In this document: in pieces, positions 51,845-61,140 of the stretch
How the letters are laid out: each line of letters starts with the position of its first letter
How positions within the stretch are numbered: position 1 is the stretch's first letter
From: Alistipes sp.
GTDB lineage: Bacteria; Bacteroidota; Bacteroidia; Bacteroidales; Rikenellaceae
Direction of reading: 5' to 3'
Length of the DNA: 64,000 bases
Assembly (NCBI GenBank): GCA_017629035.1
Contig: JAGBXX010000005.1
Location: 1-64,000, forward strand
The notes under the pieces: generated by a model
Database searches by the model: none
The model's input: the letters and a program-made list of their open reading frames with translations, nothing else
Told to the model about the DNA's origin: nothing
Translations under genes and position numbers: made by a program

Positions 51845-52465
51845 CTATTTTTCTCGCCTTCTGCCTCTCTGTCGCTTTGTCTTTTCACGTTTTGAGAGCT
51901 CTATATACTCTGTATATACAACCTCGCTCAAGGGGTTCGATGTCCAGACATCTTGGTGTATGGCCTTGGTGCCAAAGCGCAGGAAGAGAAATTTGCGGGG
52001 TACACGATGCACTACCTGATAGAGTGTGTCACGCTGCTTGATGCTAATGCTCAGGCTGTCGCTTGCAACACGCCCCGAGAGGGTAGTGCCTCCCTGCGTG
52101 GTGTCAAAAATCTTTACCGTGTCACGCCCCGCAATGCTATCTCTTAGTGCAATGCTTAGCGAGGAGGTGGTTGCAGTCACGCTCTTGGCAAAACTCTCGG
52201 TGCGTCGAAGCCTGATGCCGAGCGAGCGAATTTGCTCTGCATCACGAGATTGCATACGTTTGAACTCCTCGATTTTAAGCTCCAATATCGCCACCGAGGC
52301 GGCCGACTTCTCGGCTCTTGTTTTGTAGTGTTCGACATCGCCCATGAGGCTCTCGACATTCTGCTCCAGACGACGTAGTTCGCCACGTGTGTGTCGAAGC
52401 ATCAGGCCACATACCATAGCGAAGCAGGTGACCACTACAGCCACCACAAAAAGTACTCTGTTCAT
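51845..52465 (-). CDS. Membrane-anchored coiled-coil protein, DUF6549-like (phage-type)
   Basis: 206 residues. One N-terminal membrane segment (VLFVVAVVVTCFAMVCGLML), then a coiled coil (about 25-95), a beta-rich region (DSIAGRDTVKIFDTTQGGTTLSG) and a very basic C-terminus (KREKTKRQRGRRREK). It resembles a family found in Bacteroidales phages and prophages next to lysis genes, including the MQSRDAEQIRSLGIRLRR segment. No phage gene adjoins it here, so it may be a domesticated remnant. Assignment from memory of the family, moderately confident. Confidence 0.55.
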   Translation of the reverse strand: MNRVLFVVAVVVTCFAMVCGLMLRHTRGELRRLEQNVESLMGDVEHYKTRAEKSAASVAILELKIEEFKRMQSRDAEQIRSLGIRLRRTESFAKSVTATTSSLSIALRDSIAGRDTVKIFDTTQGGTTLSGRVASDSLSISIKQRDTLYQVVHRVPRKFLFLRFGTKAIHQDVWTSNPLSEVVYTEYIELSKREKTKRQRGRRREK

Positions 52466-52489
52466 AGATTTAAGGTTTAGAATTCAGCA

Positions 52490-52497
52490 CAAATATA
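52490..52497 (-). promoter_or_regulatory. Promoter -7 box of the coiled-coil protein gene
   Basis: Minus-strand TATATTTG about 25 nt before the start. No -33 box recognised. Confidence 0.45.
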
Positions 52498-52605
52498 CTA
52501 CATTTCGAGGGCGATATTTTCCCTATTTTGTGGAATAATGCTCGAAAGTGGCGATTGGGGGGTTAATTAATTTCAAAATTAGGAGAGTTGTTATGAAAAA
52601 ATACT

Positions 52606-52613
52606 TATCTTTG
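52606..52613 (+). promoter_or_regulatory. Promoter -7 box of the aspartase gene
   Basis: TATCTTTG with an AT-rich leader of about 55 nt before the ATG at 52674. The -33 region is weak. Confidence 0.55.
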
Positions 52614-52673
52614 CATAATCTATAGTCTTAGATTTTGAAATTTTTTACAAACAAATAAACACTTAAACCTATT

Positions 52674-54107
52674 ATGGCTACTAATTTTTCAGGCAAAACT
52701 CGCATTGAGAGTGACCTTATCGGTGAGATGGAGGTGCCAGTTGAGGCTCTCTATGGCGTTCAGACCCTTCGTGGTATCGAGAACTTCCCAATCAGCCGTT
52801 TCCACCTCTCTGACTACCCATTGTTCATCAATGGCTTGGCAATGACTAAGCTCGCAGCTGCTGAGGCTAACCACCAGCTCGGCCTCTTGACCGACGCTCA
52901 GTTCGATGGTATCTCAAAGGCTTGTCTTGAGATCATGCAGGGTCAGCACCACGACCAGTTCCCTTGCGACATGATCCAGGGTGGTGCAGGTACTACTACA
53001 AATATGAATGCTAACGAGGTTATCGCTAACCGTGCACTCCAGATCATGGGTCACGAGGCTGGTGAGTATCAGTACTGCTCGCCTAATGACCACGTTAACT
53101 GCTCACAGTCTACTAACGACGCTTATCCTTGCGGTATTCACCTCGGTTTGTACGCTACACACCAGGTATACATGAAGCACTTCAACGCCCTTATCGAGTC
53201 ATTCGAGAAGAAGGCTAAGGAGTTTGCTCACATCCTTAAGATGGGTCGTACTCAGCTCGAGGATGCAGTACCTATGACCCTCGGTCAGACTTTCGGTGCT
53301 TTCGCTCAGATCCTCAAGGAGGAGCGCAAGAACCTCGAGTTCGCTGCTGAGGAGTTCCTCACAGTAAACATGGGTGCTACTGCTATCGGTACTGGTATCT
53401 GCTCAGAGCCAGAGTATGCTGAGAAGTGTATCGCTGCATTGCGTGAGGTTACTGGCTGGGATATCAAGCTCGCTGAGGATCTCGTAGCTGCTACTTCAGA
53501 TACTACTTGCATGGTTGGCTACTCATCGGCTATGCGTCGTGTTGCTGTTAAGCTCAACAAGATCTGTAACGACCTTCGTCTTTTGGGTTCTGGTCCTCGT
53601 TGCGGTTTGCACGAGTTCGACCTTCCAGCACGTCAGCCAGGCTCTTCAATCATGCCAGGTAAGGTTAACCCAGTTATCCCTGAGGTTATGAACCAGATCT
53701 GCTACAAGGTTATCGGTAACGATGCATGTGTTGCTATGTGTGCTCAGGAGGCCCAGATGGAGCTCAATGCTATGGAGCCTACAATGGCACAGTGCTGCTT
53801 CGAGTCTGCAGAGATCATGATGAATGGTTTCGACACATTGCGTATCAACTGCGTTGATGGCATCAAGGCTAACGAGGAGCAGTGCTTGAAGTATGTTCAG
53901 GATAGCTTCGGTATCGTAACAGCTCTTAACCCAGTTATCGGTTACAAGAACTCTACTAAGATCGCTAAGGAGGCTATGGCTACTGGCCGTCGTGTTTACG
54001 ACATCGTTCTCGAGCACGGTATCCTCACTAAGGAGGAGCTCGACACTATTCTCCTTCCAGAGAATATGATTAAGCCAGTGAAGCTTGATATCAAGCCTCG
54101 CCGCTAA
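52674..54107 (+). CDS. aspA: Aspartate ammonia-lyase
   Basis: Converts aspartate to fumarate and ammonia, feeding fumarate respiration. 477 residues, fumarase/aspartase superfamily signature GSSIMPGKVNPV, with GGAGTTTNMNANEVIANRA and MGRTQLEDAVPMTLGQTFG upstream. Class II fumarase is the alternative, but the overall sequence and the Cys-rich segments favour aspartase. Codon use indicates high expression. Its stop codon begins the 31-base element shared with 16081-16111. Confidence 0.92.
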   Translation: MATNFSGKTRIESDLIGEMEVPVEALYGVQTLRGIENFPISRFHLSDYPLFINGLAMTKLAAAEANHQLGLLTDAQFDGISKACLEIMQGQHHDQFPCDMIQGGAGTTTNMNANEVIANRALQIMGHEAGEYQYCSPNDHVNCSQSTNDAYPCGIHLGLYATHQVYMKHFNALIESFEKKAKEFAHILKMGRTQLEDAVPMTLGQTFGAFAQILKEERKNLEFAAEEFLTVNMGATAIGTGICSEPEYAEKCIAALREVTGWDIKLAEDLVAATSDTTCMVGYSSAMRRVAVKLNKICNDLRLLGSGPRCGLHEFDLPARQPGSSIMPGKVNPVIPEVMNQICYKVIGNDACVAMCAQEAQMELNAMEPTMAQCCFESAEIMMNGFDTLRINCVDGIKANEEQCLKYVQDSFGIVTALNPVIGYKNSTKIAKEAMATGRRVYDIVLEHGILTKEELDTILLPENMIKPVKLDIKPRR

Positions 54108-54135
54108 TTTCTTGTGATAAGTCGCAATCTGCGAC
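54105..54135 (+). ncRNA. 3' UTR hairpin element beginning at a stop codon, copy 2
   Basis: It begins at the aspA stop codon TAA and contains TTTCTTGTGATAAG and the hairpin GTCGCA-ATC-TGCGAC (54121-54135). Compared with 16081-16111, the only two differences are the C-G to T-A exchange within one stem pair. Confidence 0.7.
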
Positions 54136-54150
54136 GTATCTTAAAAAGTA

Positions 54151-54199
54151 AGACCCCTCGGGCTGTACGTTAAAGTACAATTCCGAGGGGTCTTCTTTT
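54151..54199 (+). terminator. Terminator of aspA
   Basis: Stem AGACCCCTCGG ... CCGAGGGGTCT with an inner GTAC/GTAC helix, followed by TCTTTT. Confidence 0.9.
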
Positions 54200-54253
54200 G
54201 TGATAGACCAAACCTAACCCCGTATGTGCGCTATTTGGGGTGGTAGAGTAAGA

Positions 54254-54327
54254 AGTTTAGGGAGTTTAAGGAGTTTAGTGATAGCCTTTCCCTATATTCC
54301 TTAAGTTCTTTACATTCCTTTTCTCCT
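54254..54327. repeat. Short AAGGAGTTT-type repeat with inverted counterpart
   Basis: AGTTTAGGG-AGTTTAAGG-AGTTTAG at 54254-54278 is followed by a loosely inverted stretch (CCTTAAGTTC, ATTCCTTTTCTCC). It lies between two convergent genes. Confidence 0.5.
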
Positions 54328-54365
54328 TAAAAAAAATAGGAGCAACTAATTATATTAGCTGCTCC
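54328..54365 (-). terminator. Terminator of the isochorismatase-like gene
   Basis: Minus-strand stem GGAGCA-CTAA/TTAG-TGCTCC followed by TATTTTTTTT. Confidence 0.9.
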
Positions 54366-54389
54366 CGTTGGTATTAATCAGATGTTATG

Positions 54390-54941
54390 CTACAACATCT
54401 CGATAAGCTCCTCGTTGGTATATGCATCGGCGCCGTAGCAGGTCTTGAGATATGCCAAGCCGCTTATGTAGTCCTCCTCGGTAAATGAGTCGGTAGCCTC
54501 CTTAGCAACTACAACGTCGTAGCCCAATGAGTAGGCATCGGCCGATGTGTGGCGCACGCACATGTGGGTATGTAGGCCTGTCATCACGACAGTCTGCACG
54601 CCAAGCTCCTTGAGTGTGATGTCGAGGTCGGTCTGGAAAAAGCCGCTGTAGCGACGCTTAGGAATAACATAGTCGCCCTCAGACACATTAAGCTCAGGGA
54701 TCACTTTTGCTCCCTCAGTGCCTACTATGGCATGGTCGCCCCAGAGCTTCAGCTCACGGTCGATACCCTTGAGATGAGCGTCGTTGCAGAAGATTACGGG
54801 CACACCTCGCTTGCGTGCCGCCTCCAAAAGCTCTTTTGTAGCGGGAACGATAGCCTTGCCACGATCGCAGGTCAAAGCTCCATAGACAAAGTCGTTGAGC
54901 ATGTCAACAACCAAGATAGCAGGTCTGTTTAGTCTTTCCAT
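54390..54941 (-). CDS. Isochorismatase-family cysteine hydrolase
   Basis: 183 residues. The catalytic triad of nicotinamidase/isochorismatase-like hydrolases is visible: Asp13 in ILVVDMLNDFV, Lys95 in VIPKRRYSGF and Cys128 in GLHTHMCVRHT, with the usual cis-peptide context. Substrate is not predictable: nicotinamidase, N-carbamoylsarcosine amidase or isochorismatase-like. Monocistronic, divergent from the RIC gene. Confidence 0.88.
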   Translation of the reverse strand: MERLNRPAILVVDMLNDFVYGALTCDRGKAIVPATKELLEAARKRGVPVIFCNDAHLKGIDRELKLWGDHAIVGTEGAKVIPELNVSEGDYVIPKRRYSGFFQTDLDITLKELGVQTVVMTGLHTHMCVRHTSADAYSLGYDVVVAKEATDSFTEEDYISGLAYLKTCYGADAYTNEELIEML

Positions 54942-55017
54942 AGCTCTAAAAGTCGAATTAGTTAGGTTGGTATATTTGAAATTTAGTTAGGTTGCTATCC
55001 ATTGGGTAAAACTAATC

Positions 55018-55049
55018 CAAAGGTATGGATAAAAAATGATAATTCCAAA
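55018..55049 (-). promoter_or_regulatory. Promoter of the isochorismatase-like gene
   Basis: Minus-strand TTTG (55046-55049) and TACCTTTG (55018-55025), 20 bases apart. The leader of about 70 nt holds a repeated AGTTAGGTT (near 54957-54993). Confidence 0.72.
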
Positions 55050-55119
55050 TTTTAAGCCCTAAAATTCGAGGGTGTTGCTTATGTATAGTTTTTTCTTATC
55101 GGCTAATCAGAAAATATGA

Positions 55120-55151
55120 TTTGCACCTTATTATTAAATGCATTATCTTTG
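55120..55151 (+). promoter_or_regulatory. Promoter of the RIC/ScdA gene
   Basis: TTTG (55120-55123) and TATCTTTG (55144-55151), 20 bases apart. Predicted start near 55158, which excludes the upstream in-frame start at 55138. Confidence 0.78.
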
Positions 55152-55185
55152 CAACCAGAAAACTAAAATAAAAGACTATAAAACT

Positions 55186-55917
55186 ATGAGTAATACACAT
55201 CTTCTAAACAGCAGCCTACGTTCGATTGTTAACGATAACTTTGCGGCTGCACGCCTTTTTAAATATTATGGTATAGATTTCTGCTGTGGTGGTGCGATGA
55301 CCCTGGGCGATGCCTGTCGTCTGGCGGGTGCCGACACCTATGCCGTGCTCGAGGCCCTTGCCAACCTCAGTGAGAAGGATAACGCCTCGATACCCTTTGA
55401 TAGCTGGCCTACGGATCTTATTATCGACTATGTGCTCAAGATTCACCACCGAGGCATTCGTGCCCGAGGCCCGCAGCTTCTTAAGGATATCGAGCGTGTG
55501 ATGCAGACGCACGGCGAGAGCCACCCCGAGCTTCGTCAGCTGCGTGACCTCTTTGCCCACTCGCTCGAGGATCTCGAGAACCACCTCCAGAAGGAGGAGC
55601 AGATACTCTTCCCCTACTGCTACAAGCTTATCGAGAGAGCCGACATCGGTCTTAAGGCCGAAAAGATGCACTGCGGCTCGGTGGCAAACCCTATACGTGT
55701 GATGCTGCGTGAGCATAACGATGAGGGTACACGCTACAAATTCATTCGCAACCTTATGAACGACTTTAAGGCTCCCGCCGATGCCTGCCCAAGCTACCGT
55801 CTTATGTTGCAGGACTTGGAGAACTTCATGGATGCGCTGTTTGAGCATATTCACCTCGAGAACAACATCCTCTTCCCTCGCTTCGAGCAGCTCGAGAGGA
55901 GCACAGTAGAGGAGTAG
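55186..55917 (+). CDS. ric: Iron-sulfur cluster repair di-iron protein (RIC/ScdA/YtfE)
   Basis: 243 residues. An N-terminal ScdA_N domain with LFKYYGIDFCCGGAMTLGDAC precedes a hemerythrin-like four-helix bundle supplying di-iron ligands (KIHHRGIRARGP, RDLFAHSLEDLENHLQKEEQILFP, LREHNDEGTRYK, LFEHIHLENNILFPRFEQLE). It repairs Fe-S clusters damaged by nitric oxide or peroxide, consistent with oxyR elsewhere in the window. Convergent with the riboflavin-kinase operon through a shared terminator. Confidence 0.95.
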   Translation: MSNTHLLNSSLRSIVNDNFAAARLFKYYGIDFCCGGAMTLGDACRLAGADTYAVLEALANLSEKDNASIPFDSWPTDLIIDYVLKIHHRGIRARGPQLLKDIERVMQTHGESHPELRQLRDLFAHSLEDLENHLQKEEQILFPYCYKLIERADIGLKAEKMHCGSVANPIRVMLREHNDEGTRYKFIRNLMNDFKAPADACPSYRLMLQDLENFMDALFEHIHLENNILFPRFEQLERSTVEE

Positions 55918-55957
55918 CGCCCATGGCCGGTGATTAAGTTTATGTGTTATTAAAGTT

Positions 55958-55991
55958 AAGGGGCAGACTCTCGTGTTGGAGTCTGCCCCTA
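55958..55991. terminator. Bidirectional terminator between ric and the riboflavin kinase gene
   Basis: Perfect stem AGGGGCAGACTC/GAGTCTGCCCCT with A/T-rich sides, placed between two convergent stop codons. Confidence 0.82.
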
Positions 55992-56011
55992 AGTATCTAT
56001 TTTTATCTCTG

Positions 56012-56368
56012 TTACAATCCTCTCTTGATTGTGTCGTAGTCACGCTTCAGCTGATCCTTCAGGTCGCTAATCGACGAAAAACGCTTCTCGTCACGAATCT
56101 TCTCCTGGAGTGTTATGCATAGGCGGCGGCCATATAGATCGCCACGAAAATCTATGACGTGTGTCTCAAGCAGTAACTCCTTGCCACCTACTGAGGGTCG
56201 TATGCCCACGTTCGACATTGCACGATACTCCTTACCGTCGATTACTACCTTTGAACGGTAGACGCCTCGCTCCACGTCGTATCCCTCGAGCGACATATTT
56301 GCCGTGGGGAAGCCCAGAGCTCGGCCAATCTTCTTGCCGTGAATTACCTCTGCCTCAATATCTATCAT
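56012..56368 (-). CDS. Stand-alone riboflavin kinase domain
   Basis: 118 residues, matching only the flavokinase half of RibF: GKKIGRALGFPTANMSLEG (ATP/Mg site), GVYRSKVVIDGKEYRAMSNVGIRPSV and LLLETHVIDFRGDLYGRRLCI. The N-terminal FAD synthetase half of the bifunctional enzyme is missing, and nothing upstream encodes it, since the AI-2E transporter gene ends 2 bases before. It may make FMN from riboflavin on its own, or be a second copy beside a full RibF elsewhere. Last gene of the rsfS operon. Confidence 0.82.
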   Translation of the reverse strand: MIDIEAEVIHGKKIGRALGFPTANMSLEGYDVERGVYRSKVVIDGKEYRAMSNVGIRPSVGGKELLLETHVIDFRGDLYGRRLCITLQEKIRDEKRFSSISDLKDQLKRDYDTIKRGL

Positions 56369-56370
56369 TG

Positions 56371-57465
56371 CTAATTATCCATTTTACCTGTAAGACGACG
56401 CACCACATCGTACTCCGAGAAGAACTCTCGGGCAATGACACGCAACACGGTGTATAGTGGTATTGCCAGCAGCATGCCAAGCACTCCTCCCACATGTCCC
56501 GAGATGAGTATCACGATGAAGATCTCGAGAGGGTGGGCATTGACACGCTCGGAGTAGAGCGTAGGCTGGATGATAAAGTCGTCGATAATCTTTACCAAAA
56601 GCACCGTCGATGTGATAACCATCACGGTGTACATTATCTCGTTGTCGATAGGTGTGATTATGCCCATCACAACCGAAATGAAGCAGCCGATGACCGGGCC
56701 TGCGTAGGGCACCAGGTTCATTGTACCCATGATAAGGCCTGTGATCAGGGCGTTGGCTGGCTTCATGCCAAAGAGCAGCATTACCGTCGAGATTACAATC
56801 ATCACCATGGTGCTCTCAACCATAAGACCACCAAAGTAGCGTGCCAGGAGCGATGTTATTGAGTCCAGAGCACGGTATATGTTGCGATGAAATCTCTCGG
56901 GGAAGAACAGGGCTACAAGCTTGTAGAATAGACCATCATCACGCAGGAAGAAGAAGGTGATGAACGTCACCGAGAACATGGCAATAGCCACGGAAGCAAG
57001 CGACGATGCCACGTTGGTAAACGTAGAGAGCATATCGCCCGAGAAGAGCTTGCTGAACATATCCTCCAATATCTTCACAATGTCGAAGACGGGTGTTGGG
57101 AAGAGTGAGTTTATCGCATTCTCGACATCCACGAGGGGTGCTCGCCACGACTGCATCATGCTGCTCCAGTCCATGGCAACAAGCTCGTTGACCTTACCGA
57201 GTATTAGGGGCACGAATATCAGCGCAAGGCCGCCGATGATTATCCACAGCACAACAAGCGTGATGCTAGCTGCCAGTGTGCGTGACATCTCGTGCTTGCC
57301 GACTCTGAGCTTCGAGAGCCTATCCACAAAGGGACGGCCCACGATGGCAAACACAGCAGCAAGTAGGATGTAGAGCACAATGCTTCGCAGATACCATACA
57401 AGTGCAAATATGGCTGCTGCCACAGCAAATGTCACAATACCTCGTAATACTCTGTTTAGATCCAT
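56371..57465 (-). CDS. AI-2E family (PerM-type) transporter
   Basis: 364 residues with seven or eight membrane segments (TFAVAAAIFALVWYLRSIVLYILLAA, ITLVVLWIIIGGLALIFVPLIL, ITFFFLRDDGLFYKL, VISTVMLLFGMKPANALITGLI, NLVPYAGPVIGCFISVVMGI, VLGMLLAIPLYTVLRVI). The NLVPYAGP and GGVLGMLLAIPLYTV motifs are typical. The family includes quorum-signal exporters and sodium/proton antiporters, so substrate is uncertain. Second-last gene of the operon. Confidence 0.88.
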   Translation of the reverse strand: MDLNRVLRGIVTFAVAAAIFALVWYLRSIVLYILLAAVFAIVGRPFVDRLSKLRVGKHEMSRTLAASITLVVLWIIIGGLALIFVPLILGKVNELVAMDWSSMMQSWRAPLVDVENAINSLFPTPVFDIVKILEDMFSKLFSGDMLSTFTNVASSLASVAIAMFSVTFITFFFLRDDGLFYKLVALFFPERFHRNIYRALDSITSLLARYFGGLMVESTMVMIVISTVMLLFGMKPANALITGLIMGTMNLVPYAGPVIGCFISVVMGIITPIDNEIMYTVMVITSTVLLVKIIDDFIIQPTLYSERVNAHPLEIFIVILISGHVGGVLGMLLAIPLYTVLRVIAREFFSEYDVVRRLTGKMDN

Positions 57466-57483
57466 TGTTCTGGCTCTTAAGTG

Positions 57484-58155
57484 TTATTTCTCTCTGCGCT
57501 TGAGTCGAGCGATAGGTGTCTGTGAGCCGATCACAGGGTCGCCAATCTCGACAGTGAGCTCGGAGTCTTTAGGGATAAGAAGGTCTACGCGCGAGCCAAA
57601 CTTGATAAATCCCATCACGCTATTCTGCTCAGCACGTGTGCCTGGCTTCATGTATGACACAATACGACGTGCTACGAAGCCTGCAATCTGGCGCATGAGC
57701 ACCTGACGGCCGTCGTCGAGCTTGATGACGGTTGTTGTGCGCTCATTCTCGGTAGATGACTTAGGGTGCCAAGCCACGAGGAAGCGACCGTGGTGGTGCT
57801 TGAAGTACTCCACCTCGCCACCTACGGGCAGCCAGTTCATGTGCACGTTGGTAACAGACATAAAGATCGAGATCTGCATCATCTCTTCCTTGATATATTC
57901 GTCGTCGCTGACAATCTCGGTAACTACAACTCGACCATCGCAGGGCGCAAAGATGAGCTCCGAGTCGTGAATCTGCACACGGCGAGGCTCACGGAAGAAG
58001 GCTGTGACGAAGAACCAGAATGCAAAGAGCAGTGCTGCCATAATCCACATGATGGCAATAGGGGTAGTTATAAATATGTATACAAGTACCCATATAGCTA
58101 CGCAGATAAGGCCTGTAATGCCGATTATCCAGTATCCCTCTTTGTTAATCTTCAT
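57484..58155 (-). CDS. psd: Phosphatidylserine decarboxylase
   Basis: Makes phosphatidylethanolamine. 223 residues, the short archaeal/Bacteroidetes type. Self-cleavage at the Gly-Ser of VMGFIKFGSRVDLLIP creates the pyruvoyl cofactor. The N-terminus has two membrane segments (IGITGLICVAIWVLVYIFI, IMWIMAALLFAFWFFVTAFF). VTNVHMNWLPVGGEVEYFKHHHGRF is also typical. It follows cdsA by 12 bp, matching its place in phospholipid synthesis. Confidence 0.94.
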   Translation of the reverse strand: MKINKEGYWIIGITGLICVAIWVLVYIFITTPIAIMWIMAALLFAFWFFVTAFFREPRRVQIHDSELIFAPCDGRVVVTEIVSDDEYIKEEMMQISIFMSVTNVHMNWLPVGGEVEYFKHHHGRFLVAWHPKSSTENERTTTVIKLDDGRQVLMRQIAGFVARRIVSYMKPGTRAEQNSVMGFIKFGSRVDLLIPKDSELTVEIGDPVIGSQTPIARLKRREK

Positions 58156-58167
58156 ATAGTATAGGTT

Positions 58168-59052
58168 TTAGGTTAGTTCAATAAAAATATAAAAAATTAC
58201 GATGTATACAAAGGCAAATGGTGCCGATACGATGAGTGCATCGAATCTGTCGAGCATGCCACCATGGCCAGGCAGAATATTGCCCGAATCCTTAACACCT
58301 GCATCACGCTTGAACATCGACTCGATAAGGTCGCCAATAACACTTGCCAGGGCCACAACCACAGCTAAGCCAATCCAGAATAGGTAGCTCTCATCAAGCA
58401 CTGCCGCAGCGATAGCACCTACTGCCATTGAGCCGAGAATGCCGCCAAAGAATCCCTCCCACGACTTCTTAGGCGAGAGGCGCTCGCAGAGCCTATGTTT
58501 GCCGAGTGTGATACCAAAGAGATAGGCGAATACATCGTTGCCCCAAACAAGGAATAGGTAGAACAAGAAGTACCAAGGGTTCCAATGAGGGTCTTTCGCG
58601 TCTGGATTCTGCAACAACATAGGCATAATTGCCATTACGGCCATAGGGAGTCCCAGGTAGATGATACCCATTATTGTTGTTGCAATGTTGTGGATAGGTG
58701 TTTGACGGTTGCGGAATACCTCAGCAACGAAGATGATCATTATCATAAGGGCTGCAATACATGTACCGCCCATAATGCAGAATCTTAGATTATCGTCATA
58801 ACCGTAACATGTCCATAAAAGGCTTGCACCAGAGAGTGTGATTGCCAAAGAGCCGACAAGACCCGGCACACGCTGAGGCTCTACGCCCTTAGCACGTGCC
58901 AGAGCATAAAACTCCCAGACGCCCACGCCAGTGATAATAAAGAGTAGGGCACTATAGCCCCAAGGCCCTATAAAGGCAGCACCGAGCACCACGGCAAGAA
59001 GTACCGCACCGCTGGCCGTACGTACCAGAAAGTTCTTTAGTTTGTCGCTCAT
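58168..59052 (-). CDS. cdsA: Phosphatidate cytidylyltransferase
   Basis: Makes CDP-diacylglycerol from phosphatidate and CTP in the inner membrane. 294 residues, about eight membrane helices. The CdsA signature is visible near the end: SMFKRDAGVKDSGNILPGHGGMLDRFDALI. Gap of 3 bp after ftsH and 12 bp before psd. Confidence 0.96.
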   Translation of the reverse strand: MSDKLKNFLVRTASGAVLLAVVLGAAFIGPWGYSALLFIITGVGVWEFYALARAKGVEPQRVPGLVGSLAITLSGASLLWTCYGYDDNLRFCIMGGTCIAALMIMIIFVAEVFRNRQTPIHNIATTIMGIIYLGLPMAVMAIMPMLLQNPDAKDPHWNPWYFLFYLFLVWGNDVFAYLFGITLGKHRLCERLSPKKSWEGFFGGILGSMAVGAIAAAVLDESYLFWIGLAVVVALASVIGDLIESMFKRDAGVKDSGNILPGHGGMLDRFDALIVSAPFAFVYIVIFYIFIELT

Positions 59053-59055
59053 TGT

Positions 59056-61092
59056 TTACTCTGTTTTTGCGGTTTCTTCGTTGTTTGAAGGCTCGATAAC
59101 GTAGGTAATATCGCCCTCGTCGGTTGATATTGTCTTACACTCGCTATTAGGCTCAGCCTCTGTGAGCTCCTTGTCGATCTGCTGTGCGCTCTTACCGAGT
59201 ATTGTCTCGACATCCTCGCTAAAGATTGTCTCCTTCTCGATAAGCATGTCGGCAAGACGCTCGATATTCTCCCTCTCCTGCTCGATAATCTCACGTGTGA
59301 GGGCCACTGCCTCGTCGACAATGCGGCGCACCTCGTCGTCGATGAGCTCGGCTGTGCGCTCCGAGAATGGCTTGGTGAACATGTCACGCTGGCCCGTAGC
59401 GTCAAAGAAGCTGATGTTACCCACCTTAGGGCTCATGCCGTAGTATGCCACCATGGCGTAGGCAGTCTTTGTCGTGCGCTCGAGGTCGTTGATAGCGCCT
59501 GTGCTTGTCACATCGAGGAGCATCTGCTCGGCGATGCGACCACCAAGCAATCCTGCAAGCTTGTGCATGAAGTGCTCCACATTGTGGTTAACACGCTCCT
59601 CGGGCAGGTACCATGTAGCACCAAGTGAGCGACCACGTGGAATGATCGTAATCTTGAGCACTGGGTCGCAGTTCTTCAGACGCCACATCACTGTCGCATG
59701 TCCCGCCTCGTGGATAGCTGTCGAACGACGCTCCTTGTCGGTCATCGGCATATTGCGGCGCTCCAGGCCACCTACGATACGGTCGATAGCGGCAAGGAAG
59801 TCCTCCTGTGTTACAAAATCTTTATCGTTACGTGCAGCGATAAGTGCCGCCTCGTTACATACGTTTGCAATATCTGCACCCGCAAAGCCTGGAGTCTGCT
59901 TTGCAAGGAACTCACGGTCGAGCTTTGTGTCGAGCTTGAGCTTGCGAAGGTGCACGTCGAAGATCTCCTTACGCTCCTTAACATCGGGCAGGCCCACCTC
60001 AATCTGACGGTCGAAACGGCCGGCACGCATCAAGGCCTTGTCGAGAATATCGACACGGTTTGTCGCTGCAAGGACGATAACGCCCGCATTTGTCTGGAAG
60101 CCATCCATCTCTGTGAGCAGCTGGTTGAGGGTGTTCTCACGCTCGTCGTTGCCCGAGAAGCCAGAGTTTTTGCCACGAGCACGACCGATAGCGTCGATCT
60201 CGTCGATAAAGACGATGCATGGAGCCACCTTCTTAGCCTGCTCAAATAGGTCACGCACACGTGATGCACCAACACCCACGAACATCTCGACAAAGTCCGA
60301 ACCTGAAATCGAGAGGAATGGAACATTTGCCTCGCCTGCTACGGCCTTGGCTAGCAGGGTCTTACCTGTTCCTGGAGGGCCGGCAAGGAGTGCTCCCTTA
60401 GGGATCTTAGCACCCAGGGCCTTATATTTGTCTGCCTTGCGCAGGAAGTCTACAATCTCCATGATCTCGACCTTAGCCTCTTCAAGACCTGCGACATCCT
60501 TGAATGTCACTCTATCCTTGTTGTTTTTGTCGGCCATCTGAGCACGTGCCTTGCCCACGTTCATGATGCCGCCACCGCCGCCGCCACCGCCAGCTCCACG
60601 CATCATGCCACGCATGATGAAGAACCAGACGACGATGATGAGTATCCAGGGAAGGAAGTCTACGACATACTCACCCCAGCCCTTCTCCGTACGGCTATAC
60701 TTAATCTTGACCTTCTCGGCCTCGATGCCATTGTCCGAGGCTACCTGCTCGGCACGCTCAATGTTGTTCTGGAAGAGCTGTACATCGCCACCAGTGTTGA
60801 ACGTAAGCTGTGGGCCTGTTTGAGGCATATTTTTGAAGCGTTCATCCTTGGCAAGTGAGTCGATCATTGCCTTAGTTAGATATACGCTTGCACTCTCTCT
60901 ATCCTTGACCTCGATGCGCTCCACGCAGCCATTCTCCACGAGGCCAGTAACCATATCCCAGTCGCCTTCGATGGGCTGTGGTTCGGACTCCCCGAGAAAC
61001 GAGGCGCCGATTATAACCATTGCAACAAGCACCCAGAACCACATGAAACTGAAACGTGGTTGCTTGGGCATGTTGCCTCTTGTTTCTGCCAT
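59056..61092 (-). CDS. ftsH: ATP-dependent zinc metalloprotease FtsH
   Basis: Membrane AAA+ protease for quality control. 678 residues. Two membrane segments flank a periplasmic domain (about 17-35 and 127-150). The AAA module has Walker [19 protein letters not shown], Walker [12 protein letters not shown] and the second region of homology [20 protein letters not shown]. The M41 domain has zinc motif HEAGH. A glycine run ([15 protein letters not shown]) lies between the second helix and the AAA domain. Confidence 0.97.
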   Translation of the reverse strand: MAETRGNMPKQPRFSFMWFWVLVAMVIIGASFLGESEPQPIEGDWDMVTGLVENGCVERIEVKDRESASVYLTKAMIDSLAKDERFKNMPQTGPQLTFNTGGDVQLFQNNIERAEQVASDNGIEAEKVKIKYSRTEKGWGEYVVDFLPWILIIVVWFFIMRGMMRGAGGGGGGGGIMNVGKARAQMADKNNKDRVTFKDVAGLEEAKVEIMEIVDFLRKADKYKALGAKIPKGALLAGPPGTGKTLLAKAVAGEANVPFLSISGSDFVEMFVGVGASRVRDLFEQAKKVAPCIVFIDEIDAIGRARGKNSGFSGNDERENTLNQLLTEMDGFQTNAGVIVLAATNRVDILDKALMRAGRFDRQIEVGLPDVKERKEIFDVHLRKLKLDTKLDREFLAKQTPGFAGADIANVCNEAALIAARNDKDFVTQEDFLAAIDRIVGGLERRNMPMTDKERRSTAIHEAGHATVMWRLKNCDPVLKITIIPRGRSLGATWYLPEERVNHNVEHFMHKLAGLLGGRIAEQMLLDVTSTGAINDLERTTKTAYAMVAYYGMSPKVGNISFFDATGQRDMFTKPFSERTAELIDDEVRRIVDEAVALTREIIEQERENIERLADMLIEKETIFSEDVETILGKSAQQIDKELTEAEPNSECKTISTDEGDITYVIEPSNNEETAKTE

Positions 61093-61140
61093 ATTTAACT
61101 CTTAATTTTTACAAATCTTAGCTCACGCAGTTGGCCACTA

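Noticed and set aside
55216..56043. Minus-strand ORF (275 codons) opposite the RIC gene
   Set aside because: Shadow of ric. It crosses the shared terminator and overlaps the riboflavin kinase end.
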